Shown here: in pieces, positions 50,646-60,010 of the stretch
Position numbering within the stretch: the first letter of the stretch is position 1
Layout: each line of letters begins with the position of its first letter
Source: JAVBOO01 sp031550435
Lineage (GTDB): Bacteria; Bacillota; Clostridia; Lachnospirales; WRAX01
DNA length: 64,000 bases
Direction of reading: 5' to 3'
Assembly: GCA_031550435.1 (NCBI GenBank)
Contig: JAVBOO010000026.1
Location: 1-64,000 of the forward strand
Position numbers and translations under genes: made by a program
The notes under the pieces: model-generated
The model's input: the letters and a program-made list of their open reading frames with translations, nothing else
Told to the model about the DNA's origin: nothing
Databases searched by the model: none

Positions 50646-52898
50646 ATGTATACAAATAGAGCAAGAGTCACCGGGCTTTCAGGCATAGACACCGAAAGCA
50701 TGATTAAAAAATTAATGGATGCCGAGAGCATGAGGCTTACAACGCTCGAAAAAAGCAGACAAAAACTCGTTTGGCAGCAGGATTCGTACCGCAATGTTTC
50801 CACGGCGCTGAAAAACTTTCAAAATTCCATGCTCAGTTTAACGACTAATAAATCAAACAGTATCAGACTCGCTTCAAACTTCAAGGGTCTGGTTTCGACA
50901 GTTAAGCAGGGCGGAGACGTTTCCGGCTCCGTAACTGTCAGCGCAGGCGCGGACGCTGTCGCCGGAGATTACAAGCTTATTGTAAACAAAGTTGCCAAGG
51001 CCGACGCTTACCGCAGTCAAGCCGCGATCGGCGGAAGCATAGCGCTTGACGAGCTTGACCTTTCGAACCTTAAAGCGGGAGACTCGTTCAAAATATCTTT
51101 GGACGGAGCGGCGGCAAAGGAAATCACGCTTGATACAGCCGACCTCGCTTCGAAAGAAGCTCTTGCCGGCGCGATAAACGATAAGTTATCGGTTTTCGGT
51201 AACGACCCGACCGGCCAAAAAGTCATGGCATCGATTAACCCCGATACCGGCAAAGTAAACCTCACAACCCAACCCGGCCATAAAATAACGATTACCGACG
51301 GAAAAAGAGAGGGAACAAGCTCGACCGGAGCGGCTATTGATTACGGGACTTTCGGCGACACACTGTCGGGTAACTTTAAAGTTTCCGTAAACGGCGTTGA
51401 TTCCGATGTGTCGTTCAGCTTTGACATCTCCGGCTTTAAAGACGATCAAGGCGTTTATGACACCGCCAAAATCAACATAGTTTTACAACAGGCTTTAAAC
51501 GGCTCTCTTAAGGCTGCCGGTGTGGACGGAAGCGTTTCCGCGAGTGTTTCCTCGGACGGAAAAATAACGTTTTCCAATAATTCAAACAATAAAATCACTG
51601 TAAAAGCCGGAAGCGACAGTTCTTTTTCAAAACTCGGATTCGGAAGCGACATTGAGCTCAGAACTAAGAGCACTGTTGCCGCCATGGGGACAACCTCAGG
51701 CAAGACAAACTCGCTCGACCTTAACTCCCCTGCCTTTAAAGTGTTCGGAAGCGGCGCTTTTAACGGCGGTTCCGCGACATTTACGATAAACGGGCACGAT
51801 CTGACCATCAGCGAAAACGATTCTATATCGGCTGTTTTGAAGACGATCAACGAGAGCAGCGCCGGGGTAAAAGCAGCTTTTGACACAGCGAGCGGTAAAT
51901 TCACAATCGAGAACAAGGCAAGCGGCGCAAACAATGCGCTTTCGTTCTCCGATAAGACCGGCACGTTCCTTAACGACATCATGAAGCTTAACATGTCGAC
52001 ATCCGAGCGCACCGGGATCGCCCGCGACGCGGAATTTACTCTCAACAATGTTACGACGACAAGAGAATCAAACAACTTTAGCGTAAACGGGCTAAATATA
52101 GCTCTTACCGAGGCTTCGGAAGGCAAGACCTTTGATATTAACCTGAAAAACAACTCCGAGGGTACGCTTAATCTTGTCAAAAACTTTGTAAAAGAGTATA
52201 ACGCCCTTGTTGACGCGATAAATGCGGAATACAAAGTTCAAAGACCCAAGTCGGATAAATATTCCTACTACGAGCCTCTTTCCGATGCGGAAAAGGATTC
52301 TATGAAGGAAAAGCAAATAGAAGAATGGGAATCAAAGGCAAAAATAGGCTTTAACTATAACGATTCCATCATCGGCGGCATAGCGGGGCAAATGCGTACC
52401 ATGCTCTATACTCCCGTTACACTCAGAGACGGAACAAACCTCAGCCTTTACGAAATCGGCATAACAACAAGCTCGGCGCTCAGCGAAACCGGAAAAATCA
52501 CGCTCGACGAAGATAAATTTAATAAATATTTTTCGGAGCATCCGGACGATATAGGCGAACTGTTCACGAAATCAGCAACGATTCCTTCTTCGGATAAGAC
52601 TCGCAGGAATCAGAGACTCAATGAAGAAGGCATAGCAGACAGGCTAAATGATATAGTTAACTGGGCAATTTCAAGCGGAGGTTCGCTCTACAAAAAAGCA
52701 GGTATCGAGAATACTGCGTCGGGAATTGACAATGATATGTATAAGCAGATAAAAGCGCAGGAAGACAAGATTTCCGATATGCGCAAAACTCTTGCAAATA
52801 AGGAAACGTATTACTACAATATGTTCTCCAAGCTGGAAACGGCCATAACGGCTTCAAACTCGCAAATGGCATCTTTGCAGTCTCTTCTCGGGCTGTAA
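50646..52898 (+). CDS. fliD: Flagellar cap protein FliD
   Basis: 750 residues. The N-terminal FliD domain (VTGLSGIDTESMIKKLMDAE ... LEKSRQKLVWQQDSYRNV) and C-terminal domain (FVKEYNALVDAINAEYK, LYEIGITTSSALSETGKITLDE, SEHPDDIGELFT, final coiled coil) are canonical. The middle is Ser/Thr/Gly-rich beta-domain sequence, longer than in minimal FliD proteins. It caps the growing filament and guides flagellin folding. AAGGAGG precedes the ATG; first gene of the fliD-flaG-fliS operon. Confidence 0.95.
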   Translation: MYTNRARVTGLSGIDTESMIKKLMDAESMRLTTLEKSRQKLVWQQDSYRNVSTALKNFQNSMLSLTTNKSNSIRLASNFKGLVSTVKQGGDVSGSVTVSAGADAVAGDYKLIVNKVAKADAYRSQAAIGGSIALDELDLSNLKAGDSFKISLDGAAAKEITLDTADLASKEALAGAINDKLSVFGNDPTGQKVMASINPDTGKVNLTTQPGHKITITDGKREGTSSTGAAIDYGTFGDTLSGNFKVSVNGVDSDVSFSFDISGFKDDQGVYDTAKINIVLQQALNGSLKAAGVDGSVSASVSSDGKITFSNNSNNKITVKAGSDSSFSKLGFGSDIELRTKSTVAAMGTTSGKTNSLDLNSPAFKVFGSGAFNGGSATFTINGHDLTISENDSISAVLKTINESSAGVKAAFDTASGKFTIENKASGANNALSFSDKTGTFLNDIMKLNMSTSERTGIARDAEFTLNNVTTTRESNNFSVNGLNIALTEASEGKTFDINLKNNSEGTLNLVKNFVKEYNALVDAINAEYKVQRPKSDKYSYYEPLSDAEKDSMKEKQIEEWESKAKIGFNYNDSIIGGIAGQMRTMLYTPVTLRDGTNLSLYEIGITTSSALSETGKITLDEDKFNKYFSEHPDDIGELFTKSATIPSSDKTRRNQRLNEEGIADRLNDIVNWAISSGGSLYKKAGIENTASGIDNDMYKQIKAQEDKISDMRKTLANKETYYYNMFSKLETAITASNSQMASLQSLLGL

Positions 52899-52974
52899 CC
52901 CGCGCTTGACAGCGCTTGAGCTTGCAAAAGCCCGCGTGTTATTCTCGGCACATTAAATTTCGGTGAGGTATGGT

Positions 52975-53418
52975 ATGCTCGGAACAGAACAGCTCTTAAA
53001 CGATAAAAAATTGCTGCTTGCGAAGCTCTACAAAACCACGCAAGAGTTTATCGGCAGTCAAAAGCCTGAAGCCGAAAACGAACGTTATATAGAAGAGTAC
53101 CTGCTGCTTTGCAAGGACAGGGACGCTATTTTAACCGAGCTCAATGCTCTTCAGAATAAGATTAACGCGTCGGTTTCGGATAAAAGTCTGCCCAAACGCG
53201 AATTTACGGCGAGCGAGGTCAAGCTGATATCCGATAACGACAAGCTGATTTCAGAAATAAGCGATGCTGTTAATTTCTGTATCGGAACCTGCAAAGATAT
53301 CGAGGAAAAGATGCGCAAGGAGTTTAAGACTCTTAATAATACCATTCAGCTCAACGCGGCATATTCGAGCGGAAACTTTGTTATGAACGACGGGTTTTTT
53401 ATCGACAGGCGTAACTAA
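52975..53418 (+). CDS. FliT/FlgN-like helical protein
   Basis: 147 residues, predicted all-helical with charged coiled-coil segments (LLLAKLYKTTQEFI, LLCKDRDAILTELNALQNKI). GGTGAGG lies 6 nt before the ATG at 52975. Position between fliD and flaG and size suggest a flagellar export chaperone of the FliT/FlgN kind, but no decisive motif is visible. Confidence 0.55.
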   Translation: MLGTEQLLNDKKLLLAKLYKTTQEFIGSQKPEAENERYIEEYLLLCKDRDAILTELNALQNKINASVSDKSLPKREFTASEVKLISDNDKLISEISDAVNFCIGTCKDIEEKMRKEFKTLNNTIQLNAAYSSGNFVMNDGFFIDRRN

Positions 53419-53494
53419 GAATTACTTAAAATTTACGCCTTGCAATCAGTTTTATAAGCAATCAGGAGAAACGCGCTTTAGGAGGAATATAGTC

Positions 53495-53890
53495 ATGGAA
53501 ATAAACAAGATCAGTCAAGTCGATATACAACCCGCGATTCTCGCGGATCTGCCCGAAACTCAAGCAGACGGCAACGCAGTTGTCAAGGACTTCCCAAAAA
53601 AATCAAACGTTGTGCTGGATAACCGGTCAAAACCCGGAGTCTTAAAGGCTTTTGACGAGGAATCCTCGGAAAAAATTATCGACAAAGCAATTGAGCAGGC
53701 GAACAAGAAACTGATGATTTCGAACCGCATGCTTTCGTATTCTTATCACGAGAAAACAAGAAGAGTAGTTGTAAAGGTGCTTGACGCAAGTACGAAGGAA
53801 ATTATAAGAGAGATCCCGCCCGAAAAAGAGCTGGACGCTTATGCAAAGATTCTCGAAATGGCCGGCCTTATGGTTGATAAAAAGAGCTAA
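53495..53890 (+). CDS. flaG: FlaG family protein
   Basis: 131 residues; the C-terminal half carries the FlaG signature LSYSYHEKTRRVVVKVLDAS followed by TKEIIREIPPEKELDAYAKI. FlaG proteins influence filament length and lie with fliD and fliS in many bacteria. AGGAGG precedes the ATG. Confidence 0.88.
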   Translation: MEINKISQVDIQPAILADLPETQADGNAVVKDFPKKSNVVLDNRSKPGVLKAFDEESSEKIIDKAIEQANKKLMISNRMLSYSYHEKTRRVVVKVLDASTKEIIREIPPEKELDAYAKILEMAGLMVDKKS

Positions 53891-53960
53891 GTAAGGCTTG
53901 CCGAGTGAATCGATGAATAAAAGCACTTATCCGTATCATTTGTAATAATTGGAGGAAATA

Positions 53961-54362
53961 ATGTCAGCTCAGAATCCTTACAGTAAGTACAGAGACAACA
54001 AAATATTTCAGGCTTCCAAGGAAGAACTTACTCTTATGCTGTACGACGGCGCGCTTAAATTTTGCAACCAGGCGATTGCAGCGATAGAACAAAAGGATAT
54101 CATAAAGGCGAACGACCTGATTATCCGCGTTGAAAATATTGTAAGAGAGTTTCAGTTAACGCTAGACAGGTCTTATGACGTATCAAAGTACTTTGACAGT
54201 ATGTACGAATACATGTACAGAAGGTTGATTGACGCCAACATGAAGAAGGATAAGGACATATTGATGGAGGTGCGCGACTATCTGAGAGAGTTCAGAGATA
54301 CGTGGGCGGAAGCCATGAAAAAGTCCAAAATCGAGGCATCGGCTGCAGGCGCGTCCCGCTAG
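53961..54362 (+). CDS. fliS: Flagellin chaperone FliS
   Basis: 133 residues, start at 53961 with TTGGAGG upstream. Typical sequence: NPYSKYRDNKIFQASKEELT, LMLYDGALKFCNQAI, VENIVREFQLTLDRSYDVSK, YMYRRLIDANMKKD, ETWAEAMK-like end. It binds the flagellin C-terminus before export. Followed 19 nt later by the nucleotidyltransferase gene. Confidence 0.95.
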   Translation: MSAQNPYSKYRDNKIFQASKEELTLMLYDGALKFCNQAIAAIEQKDIIKANDLIIRVENIVREFQLTLDRSYDVSKYFDSMYEYMYRRLIDANMKKDKDILMEVRDYLREFRDTWAEAMKKSKIEASAAGASR

Positions 54363-54381
54363 GTCTTTTGAGAGGTGAGCA

Positions 54382-55428
54382 ATGAGTAAAGTAAGCGTGC
54401 AAGAACTATGTATAGACGAGGGCTACAACCTTATATCTACTTTGCAGGCCATAGACAAGGGTGCAGGCAAAATCTGCTTTATAACAGACGATAACATGCG
54501 CCTTATCGGTGCGGTTTCGGACGGAGATATACGCCGAGCGCTGATAAAAGGCATAGAGCTGAACGCTTCGGTTAAAGCCTTCGCAAACTACATCCCGGTT
54601 TTTGCGCCGTTAGGCACTTCTAAAGAAGATCTTATTCAGATATTTTCGGCAAAGCATATAGAATGCATACCGCTTGTTGACAGTGACGGTGTTTTATGCG
54701 ATGTTGTTTTTATACACGACGTTACCGATGTAAGAAAAAACAAAAATCTTGCCATTATTATGGCAGGCGGACTCGGGTCTCGTCTCGGGGAGCTTACAAA
54801 AGAAGTTCCGAAGCCTATGTTGAAAATCGGCGATGATCCTTTGCTCATGCACATACTTAAGAACTTTAAGCGCCACGGCTTCACGGACATAAACATATCC
54901 GTCAACTATAAGGGTGAGCTTATCGAAAACTATTTCCAGGACGGCAAGCCGTACGGAATGAACATAAAATACTTAAAGGAACCGAAACGGCTCGGCACCG
55001 GCGGAAGCATTAAGCTGAGCAACGATATAGGAGAGTTGCCGTTTTTTGTTATGAACGGCGATATACTAACAAATATTGACCTGAACAAGCTTATGGACTT
55101 TCACACATCCGGCGGCTACGATATGACAGTGGCTGTTAAGCCCTACAGCATAAAGCTGGCCTACGGCGTTCTGGAGTGCGAAGGAAACGCCGTTGTTAAC
55201 CTCAGGGAAAAACCCGAGCTTTCGTTCATGATAAACGCCGGAATATACTGCCTTAACCCCTCGGTGGTCAAAAAGATACCTGACGACGAATATTTTGAGA
55301 TAACCGAGTTGCTCGGCATTGGTCTTAATGTCGGAAGCTATGAAATCACCGATTATTGGATGGATATAGGAAAAGTTGACGACTATTTTAAGGCAAACGA
55401 GGATTTCAAAAATATTCTTCGCGCCTAG
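54382..55428 (+). CDS. CBS-domain sugar nucleotidyltransferase (PtmE-like)
   Basis: 348 residues. Two CBS motifs (about 1-120) precede a nucleotidyltransferase domain: IIMAGGLGSRLGELTKEVPKPMLKIGDDPLL (from about 127), FFVMNGDILTNID, a sugar-binding LREKPELSFMINAGIY, and ITDYWMDIGKVDDY. This layout matches PtmE of Campylobacter, which makes GDP-glucosamine for legionaminic acid synthesis. It is cotranscribed with fliS, linking the cap operon with the LegB-like/Maf operon at 44-49 kb. Confidence 0.85.
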   Translation: MSKVSVQELCIDEGYNLISTLQAIDKGAGKICFITDDNMRLIGAVSDGDIRRALIKGIELNASVKAFANYIPVFAPLGTSKEDLIQIFSAKHIECIPLVDSDGVLCDVVFIHDVTDVRKNKNLAIIMAGGLGSRLGELTKEVPKPMLKIGDDPLLMHILKNFKRHGFTDINISVNYKGELIENYFQDGKPYGMNIKYLKEPKRLGTGGSIKLSNDIGELPFFVMNGDILTNIDLNKLMDFHTSGGYDMTVAVKPYSIKLAYGVLECEGNAVVNLREKPELSFMINAGIYCLNPSVVKKIPDDEYFEITELLGIGLNVGSYEITDYWMDIGKVDDYFKANEDFKNILRA

Positions 55429-55588
55429 GCAGAGCCGGAGTCCGCTGTGTTTTCCGTCACCACTGCTACAGGACTGTTAAAATGTATTGCTTCGGCCCGG
55501 TAAGCGCACAGTTTAACCCATGTAATAGCACCGCTTGACTTTTCATAATATTTTGGGGACAAAACTGTGAGTTTCGTGGCTGTGGTAC

Positions 55589-55617
55589 TTGACAAACCCA
55601 AACTGTCAAGGTATAAT
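55589..55617 (+). promoter_or_regulatory. Sigma-A promoter of rpmF
   Basis: TTGACA and TATAAT, both perfect, are 17 nt apart. The spacer holds GTCAA, making TTGAC/GTCAA an inverted pair over the -35. The region 55429-55588 shows nothing else; the DUF177 gene often found before rpmF is absent. Confidence 0.85.
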
Positions 55618-55655
55618 GCTTTCATTGTGTTTTTTTATGCTGGGAGGTGTAATTG

Positions 55656-55853
55656 ATGGGAGCAATCGGACCAAAAGGAAAAGTGTTTAGGGGCAGGAGA
55701 GACAAAAGGCGTGCTTCTAACTGGAAAATAACCGTTGCTACACTTGTAGAGTGTCCTAAGTGCGGAAAGCTTATGCGCGCGCACAGAGCTTGCAAGGCGT
55801 GCGGCAGCTATAATAAGAGAGAAGTTATCTCTGTCGGAAACGACAAGAAGTAA
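55656..55853 (+). CDS. rpmF: 50S ribosomal protein L32
   Basis: 65 residues. GKVFRGRRDKRRASNWKI, then the zinc ribbon CPKCGKLMRAHRACKACG with four cysteines (the zinc-binding L32 type), then YNKREVISV. The usual MAVPKRK start is altered to MGAIGPKGKV. GGGAGG precedes the ATG. Upstream of plsX, the common bacterial arrangement. Confidence 0.95.
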   Translation: MGAIGPKGKVFRGRRDKRRASNWKITVATLVECPKCGKLMRAHRACKACGSYNKREVISVGNDKK

Positions 55854-55886
55854 AGCTCGAAGATTAAAAGCTCGAATTTATGATTT

Positions 55887-55916
55887 AAGGGGGTTGGCGA
55901 TGCCGCACCCCTTTTT
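55887..55916 (+). terminator. Terminator of rpmF
   Basis: AAGGGG pairs with CCCCTT around a GC-containing loop, followed by TTTGTTG. Some read-through to plsX is likely. Confidence 0.6.
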
Positions 55917-55980
55917 GTTGTATTGTGAATAAAGCCGAAAACGAACAAACCGGGCTTGCTCGCTTTGTCGGAGCCGAGAA

Positions 55981-56994
55981 ATGAGGAGTATTGTGGATAA
56001 AGTTATAGCGATAGACGCAATGGGAGGGGACAATGCCCCGGTTGAGATAGTCAAGGGCAGTGTAGAAGCGATCGGAGTTTTCGGCGATACAAAAATAATG
56101 CTTGTCGGCCCGGAAAAGCTCTTGAAATCCGAACTCTCGAAATACAGCTTTGACAAAAACAAAATCGAGATCGTTAACGCAACCGAAGTTATCGGCTTTG
56201 ATGAAGCTCCGACGCACGCGATAAGAAGAAAAAAGGACTCTTCGCTTGTCGTTGGCCTTAAGCTCGTAAAGGAAGGGCGCGCGGGCGCTTTTGTCTCGGC
56301 CGGTAGTACCGGCGCGATACTTACGGGCGGAACGTTCCTGATAGGAAGAATACAGGGCATCGAGCGCCCCGCAATCGCGACGCTTATACCCAACCTTCAC
56401 GGCGAAACGCTGCTTATCGACTCCGGCGCAAATGTTGACTGTAAGCCGGAATATCTGCTGCAATTTGCGGTAATGGGCTCGGTCTATGCCGAAAATGTTT
56501 TGGGCGTTAAAAACCCGAGAGTCGGACTTGTTAACATAGGCTCCGAAAAAGAAAAGGGCAACACTCTGACATTTGCGGCCTATGAGCTTTTGGAAGCGTC
56601 CGGGCTAAACTTTAGCGGCAACACGGAAGCCAAGGAAATTCCGCTCGGGGCAATCGATGTCGCCGTGTGCGACGCTTTTGTCGGTAATGTAATTTTAAAA
56701 TACAGCGAGGGCTTTGCAAAAGCCCTTCTCGCCATGATAAAAAAAGAACTGCTGTCCGGGCTTTTATCAAAAATCGGCGCGCTGCTGTCTGCCGGGGCTT
56801 TTAAAAGGCTGAAAAAAAACTTCGACCCGTCTGAGGTCGGCGGAGCGGCATTTCTGGGCCTAAACGGTCTTGTCATGAAGGCCCACGGCAGTTCGGACGC
56901 AAGAGCGATTAAAAACGCGGTTAAACAGTGCCGGCTTTTTATTGAAAACGATATAGTCGCGAAAATAGAAAAGGAGCTGCTGAAAGAAAAATAG
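55981..56994 (+). CDS. plsX: Phosphate acyltransferase PlsX
   Basis: 337 residues; converts acyl-ACP to acyl-phosphate for membrane phospholipid synthesis. VIAIDAMGGDNAPVEIVKG at the N-terminus, DSSLVVGLKLVKEGRAGAFVSAGSTGA, LLIDSGANVDCKPEYLLQFA, GLVNIGSEKEKGN, GTEAKEIP-like and CDAFVGNVILK are all present. The start could also be GTG four codons further in (AGGAG precedes it). No fabD/acpP follows in this window. Confidence 0.96.
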   Translation: MRSIVDKVIAIDAMGGDNAPVEIVKGSVEAIGVFGDTKIMLVGPEKLLKSELSKYSFDKNKIEIVNATEVIGFDEAPTHAIRRKKDSSLVVGLKLVKEGRAGAFVSAGSTGAILTGGTFLIGRIQGIERPAIATLIPNLHGETLLIDSGANVDCKPEYLLQFAVMGSVYAENVLGVKNPRVGLVNIGSEKEKGNTLTFAAYELLEASGLNFSGNTEAKEIPLGAIDVAVCDAFVGNVILKYSEGFAKALLAMIKKELLSGLLSKIGALLSAGAFKRLKKNFDPSEVGGAAFLGLNGLVMKAHGSSDARAIKNAVKQCRLFIENDIVAKIEKELLKEK

Positions 56995-57172
56995 GAGCAC
57001 TTACTTAACTTCCGCGTCAGTAAACCCGAAATTTTCCGGGAGCATGTTTGTGCCTGTGTAATTCGGTTGTTAAGAGTTTCGGTTTTCTTGCCCTGTTGTA
57101 TTATTGCAGTCATATTCCGGAGATTTTGTCCGTAGAATATACTACGAAGATATATTAGCTTTGGAGGGCTGC

Positions 57173-57592
57173 ATGAAAAGCGATGTGAAATCTTTTTTTA
57201 CTTCCGATAAAAAAATCCCGCTTCTGGCGCTTTTGACAGGTATACTGATCGCATATGCCATAACTTGCATTTTCTTTATCTGCTGCGCGCTTTTACTGCG
57301 CTATACGTCATTAACCGAGCAAAGCGTCCCCATGTATGTCAGCATAGCCTGTGTTATATCCGTGGCAGTCGCGGGTTTTGACGCGGCAAAAGCAGCGGAA
57401 AAAAACGGCTGGCTGTGGGGCCTGATTGCCGGAGCGATTTATGCGCTCATTTTAATGCTGATCGGCGCGTTTGCAATAAAAGGTTATACGTTTGACACCC
57501 GCAGCCTTACGCTTATAGCGCTTTGCGTCGCGGGAGGAGGTTTGGGCGGAATTGTCGGCATAAACGTAAAGAAAAAAGATAAGAGAAGATAG
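57173..57592 (+). CDS. TIGR04086-family membrane protein
   Basis: 139 residues, four predicted helices with GGGLGGIVG near the C-terminus and a basic tail, the pattern of TIGR04086/DUF3792 (YrzE-like) proteins. GGAGGG precedes the ATG at 57173. Function unknown. The gap 57000-57172 contains a short piece of repeat-like sequence (CTTACTTAACTTCCGCG). Confidence 0.75.
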   Translation: MKSDVKSFFTSDKKIPLLALLTGILIAYAITCIFFICCALLLRYTSLTEQSVPMYVSIACVISVAVAGFDAAKAAEKNGWLWGLIAGAIYALILMLIGAFAIKGYTFDTRSLTLIALCVAGGGLGGIVGINVKKKDKRR

Positions 57593-57674
57593 CCCGTACA
57601 TATTTTTACAGTCGATAAGCCAAAAACAGTCTTAAACGATGCCGGCAGCGGCGCAATACCTGACGAAAACCATA

Positions 57675-57720
57675 CAGCGGTCTGCATTATCATTCGATAA
57701 CGCAGACCGCTGCCGTTTTA
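57675..57720. terminator. Hairpin between convergent genes
   Basis: CAGCGGTCTGC and GCAGACCGCTG form an 11-bp stem with a 16-nt loop, followed on the plus strand by CCGTTTTA. It separates the TIGR04086 gene and the ABC ATPase gene and may serve both. Confidence 0.55.
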
Positions 57721-58332
57721 GGAAAGTGCCTCGGACACCCCCCGGGCATGAGGCCGTTTTATTCTTACTATCCTTCCGCCGAGCATTGCTGCCTCTTCCT
57801 CGGAATGAGTTATAGAAACCACTGTTTTTCCGGCAGTACGGCTTTTGATAAAATCTGCTGCCTTTGCCTTTGTTTCATCGTCCAGCCCGGCAAAAACTTC
57901 ATCAAGCAGCAGTATGTCAAAATCTACGGACAACGCTCTTGCCAAAGCGGTTCTGCGTTTCATCCCTCCGCTGAGCTCGAGCACGTTTTTATCTGTATCG
58001 CTTATGCCAAGCGCCAGGAGCAACATCTCTGCTTTTTCTCTGCGCACGGCTTTTGGGGCACGCATAACATACATAACGTTTTCGGTGGCGCTAAGCCCGG
58101 GAATAAGTCTGTCCTCCTGAAAAACAATCGATACGCGCTTGCCTCTGAGTCCCCTGACCTCTCCGGTATCCTGCCTGCATACTCCCGCGAGTATTTTGCA
58201 CAACGTAGACTTTCCGCAGCCCGACTCTCCCATTATGCTGACCGTCTCACCGTCCTCAATCGTCAAAGAAAATCCGTCGAGCACGGTCTTGCCGTCAAAG
58301 CTCTTTCCGAGATTTAGCAGCTCCGTCGCCAT
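57718..58332 (-). CDS. ABC transporter ATPase (TauB/SsuB-like)
   Basis: 204 residues from the ATG at 58332 (GAGGTGG upstream). Walker A MGESGCGKST (about 33-42), Q-loop IVFQEDRL, signature LELSGGMKRR, Walker B ILLLDEVFAGLDD and H-loop THSEEE. Signature SGGMKRR is typical of nitrate/sulfonate/thiamine-precursor type importers. It overlaps the permease gene by 38 nt. A substrate-binding protein gene is missing from the neighbourhood. Confidence 0.9.
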   Translation of the reverse strand: MATELLNLGKSFDGKTVLDGFSLTIEDGETVSIMGESGCGKSTLCKILAGVCRQDTGEVRGLRGKRVSIVFQEDRLIPGLSATENVMYVMRAPKAVRREKAEMLLLALGISDTDKNVLELSGGMKRRTALARALSVDFDILLLDEVFAGLDDETKAKAADFIKSRTAGKTVVSITHSEEEAAMLGGRIVRIKRPHARGVSEALS

Positions 58333-59086
58333 ATAACCACCTCGCAACACGTTTAAAAGCATATTCCGTTAACATACTCAGCAGTATCACCGCAAGAGTC
58401 CATGCAAACAAATCTGCCGTTTCAAGATACAGCTTCGCGTAATAAATCATAGAGCCTATAGATGCGCCCTGGTAGCCTATTATTTCCGCGGCAATTCCCG
58501 ACTTCCATGCAAAGCCTATGCCTGTCGCCGCAGCTGTTATAAAAAACGGCGCGGCGCTTTGAACATACACCTTGCTTATCCTTCCGGCAAGGGAAACGTT
58601 AAACACCCGCGACATCTCGAGTATGTCGCTGTTTGCGCTCTTAATCCCCTGATACACATTAAAATAAACGAGCGGCACTGCAGTGGAAAATGATATAAAA
58701 CTTGTGAGATACGGCGATTTAACCCACAGTATCGCAAGAATTATAAACGAAGTAACCGGTGTCGCCTTTATAACCGTAAACAAAGGGTTTAAAAATATAT
58801 ACACAACTTTGGCCGCCGCCGAAAGGGAAGCAAGCAAAATACCGACAACGCAGGCCGTCAAAAAACCACCGACAATTTTTCCGAGTGAAGTCAGCACCGC
58901 CTTCCAAAAACTCTCGGTCAAAGAAAGTTCAAAAAGCCTCACCACTGCGCGGTATGGCGTGACCAGCAATATTTCCTTATCGAGCAGCTTTGCCGCAACA
59001 TGCCAAACGACAAGCCACAAGGCAACAGACAAAGTATAGTAGAGATATTTTTTTATCTCTTTTTTATTTGTCGCTTTTCCCCTCAT
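58295..59086 (-). CDS. ABC transporter permease (SsuC/TauC-like)
   Basis: 263 residues from the ATG at 59086 (GGGGG upstream). Six predicted helices with the inner-membrane coupling motif EMSRVFNVSLAGRISKVYVQSAAPFF (EAA-like). Same superfamily as taurine, nitrate and hydroxymethylpyrimidine permeases. With the ATPase it forms an importer core; the ligand is unknown because no binding protein is encoded nearby. Confidence 0.9.
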   Translation of the reverse strand: MRGKATNKKEIKKYLYYTLSVALWLVVWHVAAKLLDKEILLVTPYRAVVRLFELSLTESFWKAVLTSLGKIVGGFLTACVVGILLASLSAAAKVVYIFLNPLFTVIKATPVTSFIILAILWVKSPYLTSFISFSTAVPLVYFNVYQGIKSANSDILEMSRVFNVSLAGRISKVYVQSAAPFFITAAATGIGFAWKSGIAAEIIGYQGASIGSMIYYAKLYLETADLFAWTLAVILLSMLTEYAFKRVARWLYGDGAAKSRKEL

Positions 59087-59164
59087 ACCAAACCCCCGCC
59101 GGAAAATCAAGATGTTCTAGGCATTTCCTCTGCGACCCGGCTATGAATACAATTGAGCGGCACT

Positions 59165-59968
59165 TTATCCGTGAATCGACTCTATCAGCACCATCGCAAT
59201 AACGCCGAAAAAAAGCGCATAGGACGCAACGCGGTCGTTTCCGTGGTTGTGTGTTTCCGGTATGATTTCGCTTATAACGACATAAATCATAACACCCGCC
59301 GCGATTGCGAATATAACGGGCAAAAACGAAGCCGCAGCTGAAAGAGTCAGATAGCCGACGGCTATGCCGACAAGTTGAACCAGCCCGATAAGCAGGGCTA
59401 TAACAAAAGCCTTCGTTTTGGATACTCCTATGGAAATGAGCGAAAAAATTGCAATAAGCGTTTCGGGAAAGCTTTCAAGAGCGAGCCCCGACGCTATGGC
59501 AAGAGTATTCCCCGCTCCGTGGCTGCCAAAGCTTACTCCGACGGCAATTCCCTCCGGAAAATGGTGAAAAGCGATGGCGAATATAAACAGTACAAGCCTG
59601 TGCATGCTCATAACACCGTCTTTATCGTGAGAGCCGTGGTCATGGTGCGCATGCGTATGCCCGTGATGGCAATGATCGTGCTCGTTTTCCTCCCCGAAAC
59701 TGTGAGAATGAGGAATCAGCTTGTCCAGTATTACTATTACCGCCGCGCCGATTGCAAGACCAATTATCGTTTTGAGCGCCGAACCGTGTTCGCTCTCCAC
59801 GGATGGAACGATAAGACACAAAAACGATGCGCTGAGCATTATACCCGATGCAAAACTCAGCATTATATCGTTGAATTTATAATTAATTTTTTTTACAAAA
59901 AATGCTATAATGCCGCCTATTAGCGTAGTAAGCATGACTGCGGCTCCGGTTAACAATGCTGTTCCCAT
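59165..59968 (-). CDS. ZIP-family metal transporter
   Basis: 267 residues, about eight helices. A His-rich cytoplasmic loop (HSHSFGEENEHDHCHHGHTH and onward, about 95-120) precedes the helix IV motif HHFPEGIAVGVSFG and helix V ESFPETLIA, which form the metal site. Likely imports zinc, iron or manganese. The start at 59968 has GAGGAG upstream. No metal regulator is next to it. Confidence 0.93.
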   Translation of the reverse strand: MGTALLTGAAVMLTTLIGGIIAFFVKKINYKFNDIMLSFASGIMLSASFLCLIVPSVESEHGSALKTIIGLAIGAAVIVILDKLIPHSHSFGEENEHDHCHHGHTHAHHDHGSHDKDGVMSMHRLVLFIFAIAFHHFPEGIAVGVSFGSHGAGNTLAIASGLALESFPETLIAIFSLISIGVSKTKAFVIALLIGLVQLVGIAVGYLTLSAAASFLPVIFAIAAGVMIYVVISEIIPETHNHGNDRVASYALFFGVIAMVLIESIHG

Positions 59969-60010
59969 AAACACTCCTCGGTGATATTACTTCGTGTCCG
60001 GATAAAATTA

